Source: Clostridia bacterium
Lineage (GTDB): Bacteria > Bacillota > Clostridia > Monoglobales > Monoglobaceae
Length of the DNA: 64,000 nucleotides
Assembly (NCBI GenBank): GCA_900769795.1
Contig: CAAGHZ010000028.1
Location: forward strand, 1-64,000
Direction of reading: 5' to 3'
The notes below the pieces were generated by a model. That model was not told where the DNA came from and did not search any database. It saw nothing but the letters and a program-made list of their open reading frames with translations. Below are positions 18,836-26,782 of the stretch, piece after piece (within the stretch, counting starts at the first letter, position 1; the number at the start of each line of letters is the position of its first letter). The translations under genes and the position numbers were made by a program.

Positions 18836-20014
18836 ATGAGTAAACTTATAAATGAGAAGCAAAAAGAAACAGACAAGGTTGAAGTGCCAAAGTCGGGCGA
18901 TGCGGTCGGCATAAGAGCGACTCTTAACAACATGGGCTTTTCTAACTCTGACATCGGATATGATGGTGCAAAAGGGGTTGTTACCCTCAAGGGTAAGGCA
19001 CTTATAAAACCGAGTTATCTGGATGATGAGGCAGGGGTATCCTATGCAAAAGAGTCGGATATACAAAAGAGTCTTGTTGATTATCACAGTGGCAGCAGTA
19101 ACCCAATTGTAAGGGTAAGCGATGCATATGCAGAGACTGCGGGCAAATACGGTCTTGGTGCAGATGCTCTGACTTACGGCAATGGCACAGTGTCAATAGG
19201 CGGGCTGCCGCTTGATATTTTGTATATAGATGACAGCGGTAAATCCTGGGCATGGAGAGATGATGTTACATCGCTGACGGAAAAATATGCAAAAGGATTG
19301 GGCGTGGAGTCCCCTACAGAACTTGCAAGAGACTACGCCGATAAGTATCTCGATGATATATGGGACAGACTCGGTGAAATATATGACCGTAAGGAGTTTT
19401 CCTATGATCCGGATGAAGATCCTGTTTATCTTGCCTATAAGCAGAAGTACCTCACAGAGGGAGACAGAGCAAGCCGTGATGCTATGGCAAATTACTCGGC
19501 GCTGACAGGCGGATATACAAACTCTGCGGCAGTAACTGCAGGCGCAATGGTAAATCAGTATTACGCTCAGCAACTGTCAGATGTTATCCCTACCCTTGCA
19601 GAACAGGCGTATCAGCGCTATTATGACAGTTTTAAGACAGAACTTGATGTAATTGACAAAATGGTTGATGTATATAAGACCGATTATGATATTGCGGCAA
19701 AAGCAAATCAGGCGGCAAGGGATAATGCCAACCTTTCGACGGCTGCTGCAACAGAGCGAGATGACGCGGCGTACGAGAGGGAGCAGCAAGCCTATGAACG
19801 CTACTGGGAAGAGAAGTTCAACAATCAGAAGTATGACACTCAGGAGAGAGAAAATTACTGGTCAGAAATTTTTAATCCTGTAAAACTTGAGGGAGAAATG
19901 CTTGATAATAACCAAAAAGGAATTTATAACGAGTATTACAGAAGATTGATTGAAGAAGAACTTGAGGGTAAGGAACTTTCAAACCAAAAGTTAAGGGCTA
20001 TGCTCGGGTATTAA
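18836..20014 (+). CDS. capsid-module coiled-coil protein with duplicated N-terminal domain
   Basis: A 392-residue soluble protein, last in the module. The N-terminal half holds two related units. One, near residues 22-75, contains NMGFSNSDIGYDGAKGVVTL and YLDDEAGVSYAKESDI. The other, near 98-150, contains KYGLGADALTYGNGTVSIGG and YIDDSGKSWAWRDDV. The first also resembles the stalk domain of the secreted protein encoded at 12607. The second half is long charged helices (EREQQAYERYWEEKF and following) with a preceding Ala/Tyr-rich segment, DAMANYSALTGGYTNSAAVT. That helical part would suit an internal virion or ejection protein, but the function is unknown. AAAGGAG precedes the ATG. A 20-bp terminator follows directly. 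Confidence 0.55.
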   Translation: MSKLINEKQKETDKVEVPKSGDAVGIRATLNNMGFSNSDIGYDGAKGVVTLKGKALIKPSYLDDEAGVSYAKESDIQKSLVDYHSGSSNPIVRVSDAYAETAGKYGLGADALTYGNGTVSIGGLPLDILYIDDSGKSWAWRDDVTSLTEKYAKGLGVESPTELARDYADKYLDDIWDRLGEIYDRKEFSYDPDEDPVYLAYKQKYLTEGDRASRDAMANYSALTGGYTNSAAVTAGAMVNQYYAQQLSDVIPTLAEQAYQRYYDSFKTELDVIDKMVDVYKTDYDIAAKANQAARDNANLSTAAATERDDAAYEREQQAYERYWEEKFNNQKYDTQERENYWSEIFNPVKLEGEMLDNNQKGIYNEYYRRLIEEELEGKELSNQKLRAMLGY

Positions 20015-20058
20015 AAAAGAGGCGCCATAAGAGTACATCTCTTATGGCGCCTCTTTTT
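20014..20058. terminator. very strong bidirectional terminator
   Basis: A 20-bp uninterrupted stem (core GAGGCGCCATAAGAG with CTCTTATGGCGCCTC) and TACAT loop, flanked by A5 and T5. It closes the capsid module and the convergent alpha-mannosidase gene. Confidence 0.95.
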
Positions 20059-20064
20059 GTTGGT

Positions 20065-23000
20065 TTATTTAGGTTCAATCATTATTGTTACTATTTCAAA
20101 GGTTGAGACATCTGCAGAAATTGTACGACTGTTTGTGACTTCAAGCTCTCTCAGTTTGTTTTCCATAAGGTCACAAAGATAAGCGCTCTCTATGTCAAAA
20201 CCAAAGGTGAACTCTGCGGTGCCTCTGCGGTTGTATGAGTCATATGCGCGGATAATGATGCCGTCATTGTCCTCGGCCTTCTTTACTGTTTCGATAATAA
20301 CATTTGGCTTGTTGCACGAAACAAGGCTAAAGGTGTCGTCGATACTGCCGTTGCCTGATGCGGATACAGCAACGAGTGGTCTGTTGAGCAGATATGCCTG
20401 CTCGATTGTGCTGCCTACTTTGTGGTTGCCAATATGGGGCAACAGAGAATAAGTAAATGTATGCTCGCATCTGTCGGCGCCATCCCATGGGTATGTACCA
20501 CATTTGAGGAGGGTGAGTTTTAGTGTGCTGCCCTCTGCACTGTGACCATACTTGCAGTTGTTGAGGAGTGATACTCCATAGTCATCCTCTGAAATATCTG
20601 CCCATTTGTGTGCACAGACTTCAAACTTTGCCGCATCCCAGGATGTGTTTTGGTGGGTTGGTCTCTCGACAGAGCCAAACTGAGTCTCGTAGGTGGCTTT
20701 GTCTGAATGAATATTGAGAGGGAAGGCGGTTTTAAGGACAATGTGGCTCTCCTGCCAGTTAATCTTTGTTTCAAAGTCAATTCTTGGATTGTTATCATAT
20801 ACATAGATGTCTTGTTGTATCGTAGAGTTCAGGAACTTTCGCACTATACGATATCCTGCTCTTGCACCGTCGCAGATTGGCTCTGCGGATTGTACGTCGC
20901 TAACTTCCCACATTTTTTGTTTGTAGTAGGCAGAGAGTTCCCAGTTGTCGAATTGATATGGCAAATCCTCAAAGGCTTCGAGTCTGTTTGCAACGCATCC
21001 CGGTTTTATAACTTGACGATTGTTTTTCTTGTCATAGATAGATGCAATGTTGCAGTTGGCATCAAAGTCAATCTTATAATATGTGTTTTCTATACATCTG
21101 TCCTGAACTTTGACGTTGTTTGCAAAGTCTATTTCTTTGATGGTAGTCCATCCAAGTGGTGGGACTTCGGTTACATAACCAACCTTGCCGTTTGCAAGGA
21201 CGTATCCGTCGGTTGCAAAGGAGTTGGGGTTATACACAACCGTGCCGCTATGTTTATCAACGCCTGATGCAATGGCACAGAGCGCATCTGAAATAATTTC
21301 GCCGCAGGAGTTGCGTACATTAGCGTACTGCTCGTCAGAGTCGTCATAAACCTCTTTGATAGAAGAGCCGGGGATAATATCGTGGAACTGATTGAGCAAT
21401 ACTGTCTTCCAGAGGGAGTTGATTTCTTTCTGCGGATAGGTCTTGCCAAAGAGAAGGCTCTGCATAGCAGACAGTTGTTCTGCGTTTTGTAACAAGAACT
21501 CACAATCACGATTGTTCTTTTTGTTTTTGGCAACCGAGGTATAGGTGCCGCGGTGGAATTCAAGATATAACTCGCCTACCCAACGAGGGAGTTTCTTGAG
21601 TTTTTTGGAGTTTTCCATAAAGTCACTTTCAAGTTTATTAAGATACTCGCTTGCAGGCTCTATAACGACCTTAGGGATTCCCGGCAGACCATACGTCATT
21701 CTGCGGTAGTATTCAAGCATTTTTGGGGTTGTACCACCGCCTCCGTCTCCGTAGCCAAATGTAATCAGACTGCGATTTGAATATTCCTTTTGTTGAAAAC
21801 GGTTGTGCGAGCCAAGGGCGCGGGCAGGAGTGATGTTGCCTACATAGGTGGCAGTGGTCTCGCCATCGGGTTGCCGGGGGTTATAATCCTGCTCGGTCAG
21901 GAAGGAGGTAAATATTTCCGTTCCGTCAAGGCCCTCCCACATAAAGACATCGTAGGGCATACGGTTTTGTTCGTTCCAGCTGATTTTAGAGGTTACAAAC
22001 TTGTCGACACCTGACTTTTTAAGTATCTGTGGCAGAGCCGCAGAATAGCCGAAAACATCGGGAAGCCAAAGGACATTGCTGTCCACGTTGAATTCTTCTT
22101 TAAAAAATCTTTTGCCAAACATTACCTGACGAACAAGGCTCTCGCCTGATGTCAAGTTGCAGTCTGCTTCAAGCCACATTGCACCCTCAGGCTCAAAACG
22201 TCCTTTAGCGACCATTTCTTTAATTCTGCCATAAAGTTCGGGATCGTTTTTCTTTACATACTCATAAAGTTGAGGCTGAGATGACATAAAGATATACTCG
22301 GGATAACGTCTTATTAATTCAAGAGCCGTTGCAAAGGAGCGCTGTGCCTTTTCTTCTGTCTGGGCAAGAGTCCAGAGCCATGCCACATCAATGTGGGTGT
22401 GGCCTATGCAACTGACAATAGCATCAGATTTGCCGCAGGCTTTTTCGTAGTATTCTTCTTTGAGATATTTTGCAGATTCTTCTATGGATGCATAGAACTC
22501 GTCGCTATAGTTTTGACGCAAATCCAAAAGATTGCAGGCAAGCTCTAAATGCTTTAAGGTGGTGACATAGTCATCGCTTTTTGGGTGGAGAAGGTCAAGG
22601 GTTTCCGCAGGAACCTGAATGTCATAATAAAGACTCTCTACTGCAGAACTTACAGTAACCAGAGCCGCAGAAAGATTAAGGGTTGAAGAGTCTTCCGGCG
22701 AATCGAAACGTGTAAGAATATCATTGGGCTTTCCGGTGTAAAGGTTAATATATACGTCATATTCTTTGTCAAATTCAAGGAGGCAATCTGTATGGTTTGT
22801 GTCAAGACCTTGTGTCAGAACTCCGTTTATATAAAGCATACACTGAGGGTTGCTGGCATCCCAACCGCCCTCCTTGCCTGTTTTTAGTTCAAAATAAAGC
22901 TTGTGGTCGGCAGAGGGCTGCTTTGGTGTCTTTATTTTTTTGTATAACCAAAAGTGCCTGTCTGCTCCCTTTATTTGTGCGCCAAAAGGAAGAGTGCCCC

Positions 23001-23148
23001 AACTGTTATCCGGCATTGGCGGACGAGCATCTCCTTTGTAACCACATTCAGTGTAATCAAAATAATCTATCGGTTGCTTGTCAACAACGATAAGACTTTT
23101 GAGATGATTTGCGGTTGTATTTATTTTTTCTTTTACAAAGTTGTTCAA
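20065..23148 (-). CDS. GH38 alpha-mannosidase
   Basis: A 1027-residue cytosolic glycoside hydrolase of family 38 that would cleave alpha-mannosyl linkages, probably from imported N-glycan or plant mannosides. The zinc motif GHTHIDVAWLW is near residues 249-258. The catalytic Asp nucleophile is expected at 364 in LWLPDVFGYSAALPQI. FHDIIPGSSIKEVY and the C-terminal beta domains are also present. The start is TTG at 23148, with AAGGAG ten bases upstream. The open frame extends 16 codons more but covers the ribosome site and promoter region. No signal peptide is present. It is divergent from an AraC regulator, and a GH29 fucosidase lies beyond that, so the three likely form one glycan-use locus. 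Confidence 0.93.
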   Translation of the reverse strand: MNNFVKEKINTTANHLKSLIVVDKQPIDYFDYTECGYKGDARPPMPDNSWGTLPFGAQIKGADRHFWLYKKIKTPKQPSADHKLYFELKTGKEGGWDASNPQCMLYINGVLTQGLDTNHTDCLLEFDKEYDVYINLYTGKPNDILTRFDSPEDSSTLNLSAALVTVSSAVESLYYDIQVPAETLDLLHPKSDDYVTTLKHLELACNLLDLRQNYSDEFYASIEESAKYLKEEYYEKACGKSDAIVSCIGHTHIDVAWLWTLAQTEEKAQRSFATALELIRRYPEYIFMSSQPQLYEYVKKNDPELYGRIKEMVAKGRFEPEGAMWLEADCNLTSGESLVRQVMFGKRFFKEEFNVDSNVLWLPDVFGYSAALPQILKKSGVDKFVTSKISWNEQNRMPYDVFMWEGLDGTEIFTSFLTEQDYNPRQPDGETTATYVGNITPARALGSHNRFQQKEYSNRSLITFGYGDGGGGTTPKMLEYYRRMTYGLPGIPKVVIEPASEYLNKLESDFMENSKKLKKLPRWVGELYLEFHRGTYTSVAKNKKNNRDCEFLLQNAEQLSAMQSLLFGKTYPQKEINSLWKTVLLNQFHDIIPGSSIKEVYDDSDEQYANVRNSCGEIISDALCAIASGVDKHSGTVVYNPNSFATDGYVLANGKVGYVTEVPPLGWTTIKEIDFANNVKVQDRCIENTYYKIDFDANCNIASIYDKKNNRQVIKPGCVANRLEAFEDLPYQFDNWELSAYYKQKMWEVSDVQSAEPICDGARAGYRIVRKFLNSTIQQDIYVYDNNPRIDFETKINWQESHIVLKTAFPLNIHSDKATYETQFGSVERPTHQNTSWDAAKFEVCAHKWADISEDDYGVSLLNNCKYGHSAEGSTLKLTLLKCGTYPWDGADRCEHTFTYSLLPHIGNHKVGSTIEQAYLLNRPLVAVSASGNGSIDDTFSLVSCNKPNVIIETVKKAEDNDGIIIRAYDSYNRRGTAEFTFGFDIESAYLCDLMENKLRELEVTNSRTISADVSTFEIVTIMIEPK

Positions 23149-23218
23149 TATAAGCCAACTCCTTATTAAACATATTTTATAATGATATATTATCATATAA
23201 AAATGTGTAAAACCACCA

Positions 23219-23247
23219 TTGATATGATTTATATATTATGGTATAAT
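23219..23247 (+). promoter_or_regulatory. promoter for the AraC-type regulator
   Basis: TTGATA, a 17-bp spacer and TATAAT lie 33 bp before the GTG start. The 131-bp divergent region to the mannosidase start is very AT-rich. On the minus strand TTTACA at 23206-23211 with TATCAT 18 bp away is a weaker candidate promoter for the mannosidase. Confidence 0.75.
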
Positions 23248-23279
23248 GATATTGTTGAATTGCAAAAGGAGATGTTTTT

Positions 23280-24125
23280 GTGAATACAGAGGTTAAAATG
23301 TTGAAGGCAAAATATCATACGGATCCGGATACGGGGTTTTTGCTTCGCCATATCTACGGAAAGACGGAACGGTTTATTATGCATACCCATGATTTTTATG
23401 AGTTGTTTCTTATCATTAGCGGAAATGTAACCCATTGTATAAACGGAGAGGTGCATATCCTGAAACCGGGAAGTCTTGTTTTTATGAGGCCCGGTGATGT
23501 CCATACTTATATATACAGAGATGAGCCTGAGTATGAGTTTATAAATCTTGCCATAAGGGCGGATATAATTGATGGTATGTTTGAGTATTTTGGCGGTATC
23601 GCAGATGCGGATGTTTTGCTAAAGAGCAAACTTCCTGTTGTGGAGCAGCTTACAAAGAGCGAGGTTAAGAACTTCCTCGGAAAGGTGGACTATTTTTATA
23701 CGGTGGGGAGCGGGGATAGAGTGGTAAAGAAGTTGAAAATCCGCTCTTTTCTTGCGGATACATTTGTTAAATATTTTCTGGGAAGAACATCGTATGAGAC
23801 CTCGTCGGATATTCCTGTATGGCTTGAGGAAACAGTTGAGAAAATGAGGCAAAAGGAAAATTTTGCAGGGGGCATAAAGAGGATGACTGAACTTTCGGAC
23901 AAGACTCAGGAGCATCTGGCAAGATGTGTGAAAAAATACTATGGTGTGACGTTGAGCAGTTTTGTAAATGAACTCAGGGTTAACTATGCGGCAAATCTTA
24001 TACTTAATACAAACTTAAAAATGATTGATATATGCTACGAGTCAGGCTTTGGGAATATAAGCAATTTCTATACAAATTTTAAAGAGGTGTATGGAGTCTC
24101 TCCTAAACAGTTCAGGGAGAGATAA
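23280..24125 (+). CDS. AraC-family transcriptional regulator
   Basis: A 281-residue regulator with an N-terminal cupin sugar-sensing domain and a C-terminal double helix-turn-helix. The cupin shows MHTHDFYELFLIISGNVTH and the GSLVFMRPGDVHTY strand pair near residues 35-80. The C-terminal 100 residues include EHLARCVKKYYGVTLSSFVN and the signature ICYESGFGNISNFYTNFKEV followed by YGVSPKQFRER. The GTG start has AAAAGGAG upstream. It is divergent from the GH38 gene and convergent with the GH29 gene, so it probably senses a released mannose- or fucose-containing sugar and activates both. Ligand and targets are inferred. Confidence 0.92.
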   Translation: MNTEVKMLKAKYHTDPDTGFLLRHIYGKTERFIMHTHDFYELFLIISGNVTHCINGEVHILKPGSLVFMRPGDVHTYIYRDEPEYEFINLAIRADIIDGMFEYFGGIADADVLLKSKLPVVEQLTKSEVKNFLGKVDYFYTVGSGDRVVKKLKIRSFLADTFVKYFLGRTSYETSSDIPVWLEETVEKMRQKENFAGGIKRMTELSDKTQEHLARCVKKYYGVTLSSFVNELRVNYAANLILNTNLKMIDICYESGFGNISNFYTNFKEVYGVSPKQFRER

Positions 24126-24155
24126 AAAGAGGCAACAATATGTTGCCTCTTTTTT
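24124..24155. terminator. bidirectional terminator between araC-type gene and fucosidase
   Basis: A 14-bp stem, AAAAAGAGGCAACA with TGTTGCCTCTTTTT, closes an ATA loop, with A and T tracts on each side. Confidence 0.93.
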
Positions 24156-25392
24156 ACTTTAATTTAATTTTTGCAACTCTTACGCAGTAGTAAGTGCCGT
24201 AAGAATAACCTGTACAGCGCATGTTTATGTCGTTGCTGCTTTGAGTAAATTCAAGTTGCTCGTCGTTGTCCATCCATGTGATGCTGTCTATCTTCTCTCC
24301 GTTTAGAACAAAGTGGCGGTCCGGGTTGAAAGTTCCGTGGCCTGTAACGTTCTCGTTGCCATACATTCCAAGTTCATGGATAAAGGCGTACAGCGTATTA
24401 TTATCACCCTTGAGGAGAAAGTCTTTTGAATCCTCTGTCGAATAGTAGGGTTTGCCATTGTATATTGCTTCGCCAAATATCTTCATCCAGTCGCCCATAA
24501 TCTTGAGAAGTTCTTTCTGCATAGGGATGATTCCGCCCTGAGCCGTTGGCCCGATGTTAAGAAGAAGGTTTGCGCCAACCTTGCGGCAAGAGCAAAGGGT
24601 TTCGATAAGTTCGGAGGGAGATTTGTAGTCAAAGTCAGCATAGCCGCATCCCCAATGTCTGTTGAGGGTATAGCACATTTCAGATGTTATGTATTTGCTC
24701 ATGCCTGTGCGGTCCATAGGTGTGGGTCTGCCTTGTTCGAAGGTTACAGAGTCAATCTCGGGGTGGCCGAGTTCGCCTCTCTTGCTAAGGCCTGTATTGT
24801 TAATAATCATAGCCTCGGGCTGGTGCTTGCGGATTGTACCGTAGAGGTCGTCAAGTTTCCAGTCTGTGTCGTCGGGCTTGCTCCAGTTGCCGTCAAACCA
24901 AAGTCCGCCTATCTTGCCATAGCGGGTGCAGAGTATTTCTACGCTTTGGCGCAGATATTCAAGGTATGCATCGAAATCGTTGTTAAAGTCCTGATTATAC
25001 CAATCAAGAGTAGTGTGATAGAAGAAGGGGACGATGCCGTGTTTGTTGCAGGCATCTACGAACTCTTTGATAAGGTCTCTGCCTGCCGGTGTGTGGGGAG
25101 CGTCAAAGGTGTTGAGCCCGCATGTGTCATAAAGAGAAAATCCCTCGTGGTGACGTGTGGTCAGGGTGATGTATTTGCATCCTGCGTTTTTTGCGGTAAG
25201 CACCATTTCTTCTGCGTCAAAATCCTCTGCAGTAAATGTATCTGCAAGTTTGCTATATTCTTCCATAGTCTGGTCTTTGTGAATCCTAAATGTCCACTCG
25301 CCTCTGCCCTTTTGAGAGTAAAGCCCCCAGTGGACAAACATACCAAAACCTAATTTTTCGAAATCTGCAATTCTTTTAGCCGGTGTAAGCAT
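24154..25392 (-). CDS. GH29 alpha-L-fucosidase
   Basis: A 412-residue cytosolic family-29 retaining fucosidase. The TIM-barrel domain shows FGMFVHWGLYS near the start, CKYITLTTRHHEGFSLY, and the nucleophile Asp, expected at 167 in GGLWFDGNW. NLLLNIGPTAQGGI marks the end of the barrel. A C-terminal beta domain of about 90 residues follows. There is no signal peptide, so it acts on imported oligosaccharides. AAGGAG lies seven bases before the ATG. Together with the GH38 enzyme and AraC regulator it suggests use of host or dietary fucosylated, mannosylated glycans. No transporter is encoded in this window. Confidence 0.93.
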   Translation of the reverse strand: MLTPAKRIADFEKLGFGMFVHWGLYSQKGRGEWTFRIHKDQTMEEYSKLADTFTAEDFDAEEMVLTAKNAGCKYITLTTRHHEGFSLYDTCGLNTFDAPHTPAGRDLIKEFVDACNKHGIVPFFYHTTLDWYNQDFNNDFDAYLEYLRQSVEILCTRYGKIGGLWFDGNWSKPDDTDWKLDDLYGTIRKHQPEAMIINNTGLSKRGELGHPEIDSVTFEQGRPTPMDRTGMSKYITSEMCYTLNRHWGCGYADFDYKSPSELIETLCSCRKVGANLLLNIGPTAQGGIIPMQKELLKIMGDWMKIFGEAIYNGKPYYSTEDSKDFLLKGDNNTLYAFIHELGMYGNENVTGHGTFNPDRHFVLNGEKIDSITWMDNDEQLEFTQSSNDINMRCTGYSYGTYYCVRVAKIKLK

Positions 25393-25425
25393 AGTTAATC
25401 TCCTTGAATATGTAAAATTTGATTT

Positions 25426-25454
25426 ATTATAGCATTAAAAAAACACATAGTCAA
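25426..25454 (-). promoter_or_regulatory. promoter for the fucosidase gene
   Basis: On the minus strand, TTGACT, a 17-bp spacer and TATAAT. The -35 element lies inside the loop and the -10 just beyond the stem of the recO terminator hairpin, so termination and re-initiation are packed together. Confidence 0.75.
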
Positions 25455-25485
25455 CGCAATGCGGTGCGCAAAATATGTGTTTTTT
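25437..25485 (-). terminator. terminator after recO
   Basis: The arms AAAACACATA and TATGTGTTTT (longer with flanking A/T) enclose a GC-rich internal part. On the minus strand they are followed by a T run. Confidence 0.75.
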
Positions 25486-25509
25486 GTTTTATTTTATGTG
25501 TTTTATGTT

Positions 25510-26262
25510 CTAAAGAGCAGTAACTTTCTTTAGGTAGTCAAGAGTTTTGAAATTTTTGTCAAGCAAAACCTCGATGCATCTTTCTCCAAGCAGACTCAGG
25601 TAGTCGATAGAAGAATGGGACATATCAAAGGCAAAAATCTTTTTGTCCTCTGCTAAAGATATGTAGGCGATTGCGGCAAGGATACTGTCGTTTATCTCAA
25701 GGGCATCAGGGTGTGCCTCGGCGCATTTGCGACAATACACAGAACCGGTCTGTGGGCTGATGAAACAAATTTCGGCACCGCATCCACAATCTTTGCACAG
25801 GCTTATGTCAGGCATAAGGCCTGCGATGGTAAGTGTGCGGAACTCAAAAACTGCCTTGATTTTTTGGGGGTTTGCATCTTCTTTGCACAAAAGATAAAGG
25901 CAACGAAGCAAAAGTTCTGCTTGTTTTGGCTCGGGGGAGCCTTCTTGCATAACCGTGTTTGTTACATCACAAAAGTAAGAGGCGTAAGCCATTTTGTCAA
26001 GGGATTCTCTCAAAGAGGCAAAGGATGTGAGAAGTTCACCCTCGTTGAGTTTATAAAGGGCGGAAGAACCGCCTTTAAACAAGGTAAAACTGCTGTGGCT
26101 GAAAAGGCTTGTTGCGCTCAGCAGTCCTGATTTACCCTTTCGCACATTGCCTGCCAGAACCGAGATTTTGCCAAGTTCTTTAGTGGCCACCGTCAAAATT
26201 CGCGAGGTGTCGCCGTATTTAGTTTCTTTTGTTACTATGCCCTCGACGTTAACGATAGCCAA
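25510..26262 (-). CDS. recO: DNA repair protein RecO
   Basis: A 250-residue recombination mediator of the RecFOR pathway that anneals strands and helps load RecA on SSB-coated DNA. The N-terminal OB fold runs over residues 1-80 (VEGIVTKETKYGDTSRILTV). The zinc site is CKDCGCG with CRKC near 150-180. The start is TTG at 26262, with GGGATGG eight bases upstream, and no ATG fits the conserved N-terminus. The start overlaps the last 14 bases of the yqzL-like gene, so the two are probably translationally coupled. It ends the phoH-ybeY-era-yqzL-recO run on this strand. Confidence 0.95.
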   Translation of the reverse strand: MAIVNVEGIVTKETKYGDTSRILTVATKELGKISVLAGNVRKGKSGLLSATSLFSHSSFTLFKGGSSALYKLNEGELLTSFASLRESLDKMAYASYFCDVTNTVMQEGSPEPKQAELLLRCLYLLCKEDANPQKIKAVFEFRTLTIAGLMPDISLCKDCGCGAEICFISPQTGSVYCRKCAEAHPDALEINDSILAAIAYISLAEDKKIFAFDMSHSSIDYLSLLGERCIEVLLDKNFKTLDYLKKVTAL

Positions 26263-26428
26263 TTAGTTCACCATCCCTGTGTGTGGCGGAACTGTCGGTC
26301 TGTTTTTCTGCGCTTGAGAATTGGTCAACGTTTATACCTTTATACCTCAGGTAAGAATACACGCTGCCTGTACCTGTAAAGTCCTGCCAGAGTTTTTCTG
26401 ATTCTGTCAAATTATTAATTGTCTGCAT
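26249..26428 (-). CDS. YqzL-like small protein
   Basis: A 59-residue protein. LWQDFTGTGSVYSYLRYKGI matches the short YqzL-like family (pattern W-x2-F-x2-TG-x4-YL-x-Y-K), which in Bacillus and relatives lies between era and recO, exactly as here. Function is unknown in the family. The 20-residue tail after the motif is polar and reads into the recO start. The ATG at 26428 has GGAGG nine bases upstream. Two earlier in-frame starts (near 26446) fall on or before that site. The ribosome site lies in an inverted repeat, described separately. Confidence 0.8.
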   Translation of the reverse strand: MQTINNLTESEKLWQDFTGTGSVYSYLRYKGINVDQFSSAEKQTDSSATHRDGELIGYR

Positions 26429-26434
26429 ATATTC

Positions 26435-26484
26435 AAACCTCCGCATCAAGTAATTAATGAAGTTATTATATGATACGGAGGTTT
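26435..26484 (-). promoter_or_regulatory. inverted repeat over the yqzL ribosome site
   Basis: AAACCTCCGCATCA (26435-26448) and TGATACGGAGGTTT (26471-26484) are inverted with one mismatch across a 22-base loop. The 26435 arm includes the GGAGG used by the yqzL-like gene. Folded as RNA it would hide the ribosome site. Alternatively the repeat is an operator, since a TATAAT-like element lies between the arms. Confidence 0.6.
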
Positions 26485-26578
26485 TTATATACTGTGAATA
26501 TTTGGAGTAGTCTCACTTTATTTTGTACGAGCAAAATGTAATCAAAACGAATTTGCAATTGAATAATGCGATACGCTG

Positions 26579-26659
26579 TCGCAAGTCTATTGTTTTGAAT
26601 TATTGCCCGATGCCCATACGGTGGCCACGCCCCACCGTAATGAAACAATAGCCTTGCGA
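26579..26659. repeat. long palindromic element between era and yqzL
   Basis: The outer arms TCGCAAGTCTATTGTTT (26579-26595) and AAACAATAGCCTTGCGA (26643-26659) pair at 16 of 17 positions. Between them TACGGTGG (26617) and CCACCGTA (26632) form an inner 8-bp stem. There is no open frame with a ribosome site. It could be a structured RNA, a small palindromic mobile element, or an extended terminator. The 354-bp gap 26429-26782 holds this element, the yqzL inverted repeat, and the triple hairpin at 26690, and no gene that I can support. Confidence 0.65.
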
Positions 26660-26689
26660 ATGTCTTATTTGTATGCGTCCCGGGGTTTT

Positions 26690-26762
26690 AAAGGGGCGTA
26701 GCCCCTTTGTCCGAGTTTCCCGAAGGGGAACGAAGGATTCCGCTCGGGTGGGCGAGCGGAAT
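26690..26762. repeat. three consecutive hairpins downstream of era
   Basis: Three stems in a row: AAAGGGGC/GCCCCTTT (26690-26708), GTTTCCC/GGGGAAC (26715-26731), and ATTCCGCTCG/CGAGCGGAAT (26737-26762). They lie within 95 bases of the era stop on the minus strand and are GC-rich compared with the flanks. They may end or stabilise the era transcript or be a composite intergenic repeat. Confidence 0.6.
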
Positions 26763-26782
26763 TGGGCAAGGCAAATTAGTTG

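Noticed and set aside
14140..20058. An intact prophage
   Set aside because: There is no integrase, repressor, terminase, portal, tail or lysis gene, and the flanks are ordinary chromosomal genes within about 100 bp on either side.
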